Source: Phycisphaerae bacterium
Lineage (GTDB): Bacteria > Planctomycetota > Phycisphaerae > Phycisphaerales > UBA1924
NCBI GenBank assembly: GCA_014192545.1
Contig: BJHL01000001.1
Span: 420,380 to 484,379 of the forward strand
Length of the DNA stretch: 64,000 nt
Direction: 5' to 3'
Shown here: in pieces, positions 62,269 to 64,000 of the stretch
Numbering within the stretch: position 1 is the first letter of the stretch
Layout of the letters: the number at the start of each line of letters is the position of its first letter
Program-made: the position numbers and the translations under genes
Notes under the pieces: model-generated
The model's database searches: none
What the model was told of the DNA's origin: nothing
Seen by the model: only the letters and a program-made list of their open reading frames with translations

Positions 62269-64000
62269 CTACCGCGCCCCGCCCCGCTCGCGCAGCGTCG
62301 CAATCGCATCATTCGTCGCAACATCCTTCGCCACATCAAACGCCACCCGCAGCCCAACGTCTGCAAACCCCCGCAACGCATCGCCGCTCGTCGCCGCAAC
62401 CGCCCCATCACCGCTCATCGTCATCGCCGACCCACCGATGATGACCGGCCCGCCCGACCCATCACCTCCGCGCACCCACTCCGCAACATTCCCGCGCACG
62501 TTCGCAAACTTCGCCGCTTCCAGCCCGCGATCCACCGCCCAAAACCACAAAACTCCATCACTCGCTTCCGCCGCCTGCGAATTGCTCCAATTCGTATCCC
62601 CGCGCGGGTTCGCCGCCCGCATCCCCACGCGCTGCGCAAACGCATCCTGCACGCGCCACGTCTCATCCGGCAAATTACTCAGCACACCCGCACTCGCCGC
62701 CGCCGCATCGCGCCACTCCGCCTCCGTCAGCAATCGGCAATGCATCGCCTCCGCAATCGCCTCCGCCGCCTTCGCCGAAACATAATTCATGGGCGACTTT
62801 GGCCCTGGTCCATCGCCCACCAGCCCCGGCGCAATCGCCGGCACCTCACCACTCGCCAGCGGCGCATGCCACGCACGCGGCACCACAATCTCCGCTCGCT
62901 TCGCATTCGCCCAGCTCCACGCACGCGGCCCAACCCGCGGATCCGCCGCCGGATCAAACTGCCACAACAAAGGCAATATCGCCGCTGCCGCCGCTTGATT
63001 GCGCAGCACCGCCATCACTTCCCCCACACTCACTTCACTCCGCGCGATGTACACCGCCGCTTCACGCTCGGCACCATCCCCCTTCACGTGCCGCACAAAT
63101 TCCACACTCTCCCCCGCCGGACTCACAAATCGCACCGATTCCGCCGTGATCCCCGCCGCAACCTTCCAACCCGCCTTCGCAGGCCCCGCCGTCCCAATCC
63201 ACTCGCGCGTCCCCGCCTGCTGCGCAATTGCATCTCGCGAAAGCGCCGCCAGCGCTCGAAGCTGCTTCGCATCCGCCCACGTCTCCAGCGCATCACCCGC
63301 CGCATCAACGCGCTCCACAAACTTCTTCGCTTGCTCCATCAGCGCATCATCGCTCGCGCCCTCACTTATCGCCCGCCGCAATCTTGCCGCTTCCAACCGC
63401 GCCTGCGCCCGCTGCCACACCGGCACATTATCTCCCGCGCGCTGCGGCGGCTGCGCATCAAGCTGCTTCGCCAACTTCTCGCGCTCCATCACGCTCGCAT
63501 CATCACTCGCGACATCCTTTGCATCACCCGCCGCCGCAATCCAAGCATCACGCGCCCTTCGCGAAGCTTCCTGCTCCAGCGCCGCTCTCGCCCCCGCCGC
63601 AGGCACCTGTGCAATCGCCGGCTTCACCATGCTCGCATACGCATCCGCCAACGTCTCAGCCGGCACGCCCTCACCCGTCATCCGCCGCCACGCCTGCATG
63701 ATTTCCGCCACGCGCTTGCCCGTCGTATCCGCACTCGCCGCCCGCATCGCCTCCAGCAACTTCTCCGTCGGCACCTGCGTCACTTCACGCACCGCCTCCA
63801 GCCGCCGAATCTCTTCCCCCGCCGCCGCTCGCACGTTCAGCCGCTCCGCCGCCGCCACCAGCGCAGCATGCGTCGGCGCAAGCTGCTCCCACGAATCTCC
63901 CCGCGCCAGCCCCGCCCGTGCACTTGCCTGCAGCGCCGGCACACTGTCAACCGGCCCAAGCTCACCGCCATCGCCCGTCAGCGCCTTCACCACATTTTCT
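62269..64000 (-). CDS. Protein with helical N-terminus and SUMF1-like domain (5' end outside window)
   Basis: At least 574 residues; the frame is open past base 64000, so the true start lies outside the window. The first ~300 visible residues are Ala-rich and helical (coiled coil; ARDAWIAAAGDAKD, QARLEAARLRRAI). The C-terminal ~270 residues are a SUMF1-like fold: YIARSEVSVGEVMAVL, NYVSAKAAEAIAEAMHCRLLTEAEW, ANVRGNVAEWV and GFADVGLRVAF. In planctomycetes such a domain is often fused to a protein kinase or signalling module, but that part would be outside the window. Confidence 0.78.
   Translation of the reverse strand, partial: ENVVKALTGDGGELGPVDSVPALQASARAGLARGDSWEQLAPTHAALVAAAERLNVRAAAGEEIRRLEAVREVTQVPTEKLLEAMRAASADTTGKRVAEIMQAWRRMTGEGVPAETLADAYASMVKPAIAQVPAAGARAALEQEASRRARDAWIAAAGDAKDVASDDASVMEREKLAKQLDAQPPQRAGDNVPVWQRAQARLEAARLRRAISEGASDDALMEQAKKFVERVDAAGDALETWADAKQLRALAALSRDAIAQQAGTREWIGTAGPAKAGWKVAAGITAESVRFVSPAGESVEFVRHVKGDGAEREAAVYIARSEVSVGEVMAVLRNQAAAAAILPLLWQFDPAADPRVGPRAWSWANAKRAEIVVPRAWHAPLASGEVPAIAPGLVGDGPGPKSPMNYVSAKAAEAIAEAMHCRLLTEAEWRDAAAASAGVLSNLPDETWRVQDAFAQRVGMRAANPRGDTNWSNSQAAEASDGVLWFWAVDRGLEAAKFANVRGNVAEWVRGGDGSGGPVIIGGSAMTMSGDGAVAATSGDALRGFADVGLRVAFDVAKDVATNDAIATLRERGGAR

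Noticed and set aside
1..64000. tRNA or rRNA genes
   Set aside because: I scanned the non-coding gaps for T-loop TTCRANNCC words with a matching acceptor stem and found none.

Overview
The window looks like chromosomal DNA of a planctomycete, most likely of the Phycisphaerae. It is GC-rich and densely coding on both strands. Its secreted proteins end either in PEP-CTERM-type tails (PTPG/PAPG, hydrophobic stretch, Arg cluster) or in paired EF-hand-like tails of the form D-x-D-F-N-N-N...FPEDQD.DFF.VLAGG.C, which resemble the dockerin-like tails of Phycisphaerae proteins. It also carries kdsA (Kdo, hence an LPS-type outer membrane), rpoN, the McsA/McsB/ClpC phosphoarginine proteolysis genes and sulfatase-modifying-factor-like folds. 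I see no plasmid, phage or IS backbone, no CRISPR array and no rRNA or tRNA gene.

Layout. 0-5 kb: a decayed dockerin-like tail, transketolase, a GbsR/MarR regulator with a small partner, and a PEP-CTERM protein. 5-10 kb: a TPR/GT41 (SPINDLY-like) glycosyltransferase and ClpC. 10-22 kb: a cytochrome c/PQQ sugar dehydrogenase fusion, a proline/threonine-rich probable envelope protein, rpmA, a phosphohexomutase, a 19-residue Lys/Ala peptide gene, an M16-like protein without its zinc motif, a large dockerin-tailed HAF-repeat protein and a Cys/Met-metabolism PLP enzyme. 22-27 kb: a ParE/Phd-type toxin-antitoxin pair, two paralogous membrane proteins, and a two-gene cassette of a three-Cys-motif partner (TcmP-like) with a Gp37/Gp68 (DUF5131) protein. 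27-33 kb: rpmB, mcsA-mcsB, an S1/P1-type nuclease coupled to a PhnP-like MBL hydrolase, and a lone atpG. 33-46 kb: a glycoside hydrolase, rpoN, a YhaM-like OB/HD exonuclease, a GT4 glycosyltransferase, truA, a SpoIIE-type phosphatase, an alanine-rich lipoprotein and a GNAT protein. 46-50 kb: dnaA, with an unusual repeat-bearing N-terminus and a candidate origin upstream, then kdsA. 50-64 kb: secreted proteins (SUMF1-like, dockerin-tailed, YCF48-like), an Rrf2 regulator, a P1B-4 metal ATPase and a SUMF1-like protein cut by the window end.

The most distinctive feature is a set of short repeats at gene junctions and inside genes. They include a 37-nt hairpin element (three copies, one in frame in a glycosyltransferase), arrays of 7-9 nt units that often occur as inverted pairs (one inserted in frame in an MBL-fold hydrolase), and an inverted pair whose one arm encodes a protein C-terminus. 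Other points of interest are the TcmP/Gp37-Gp68 cassette, the multicopy dockerin-like tails (two of which share a nearly identical 100-nt stretch), an in-frame amber codon in a secreted protein gene, and the 19-codon Lys/Ala gene. Start sites were set by hand from Shine-Dalgarno sites, signal peptides and family length. All family assignments come from reading motifs, with no database search.
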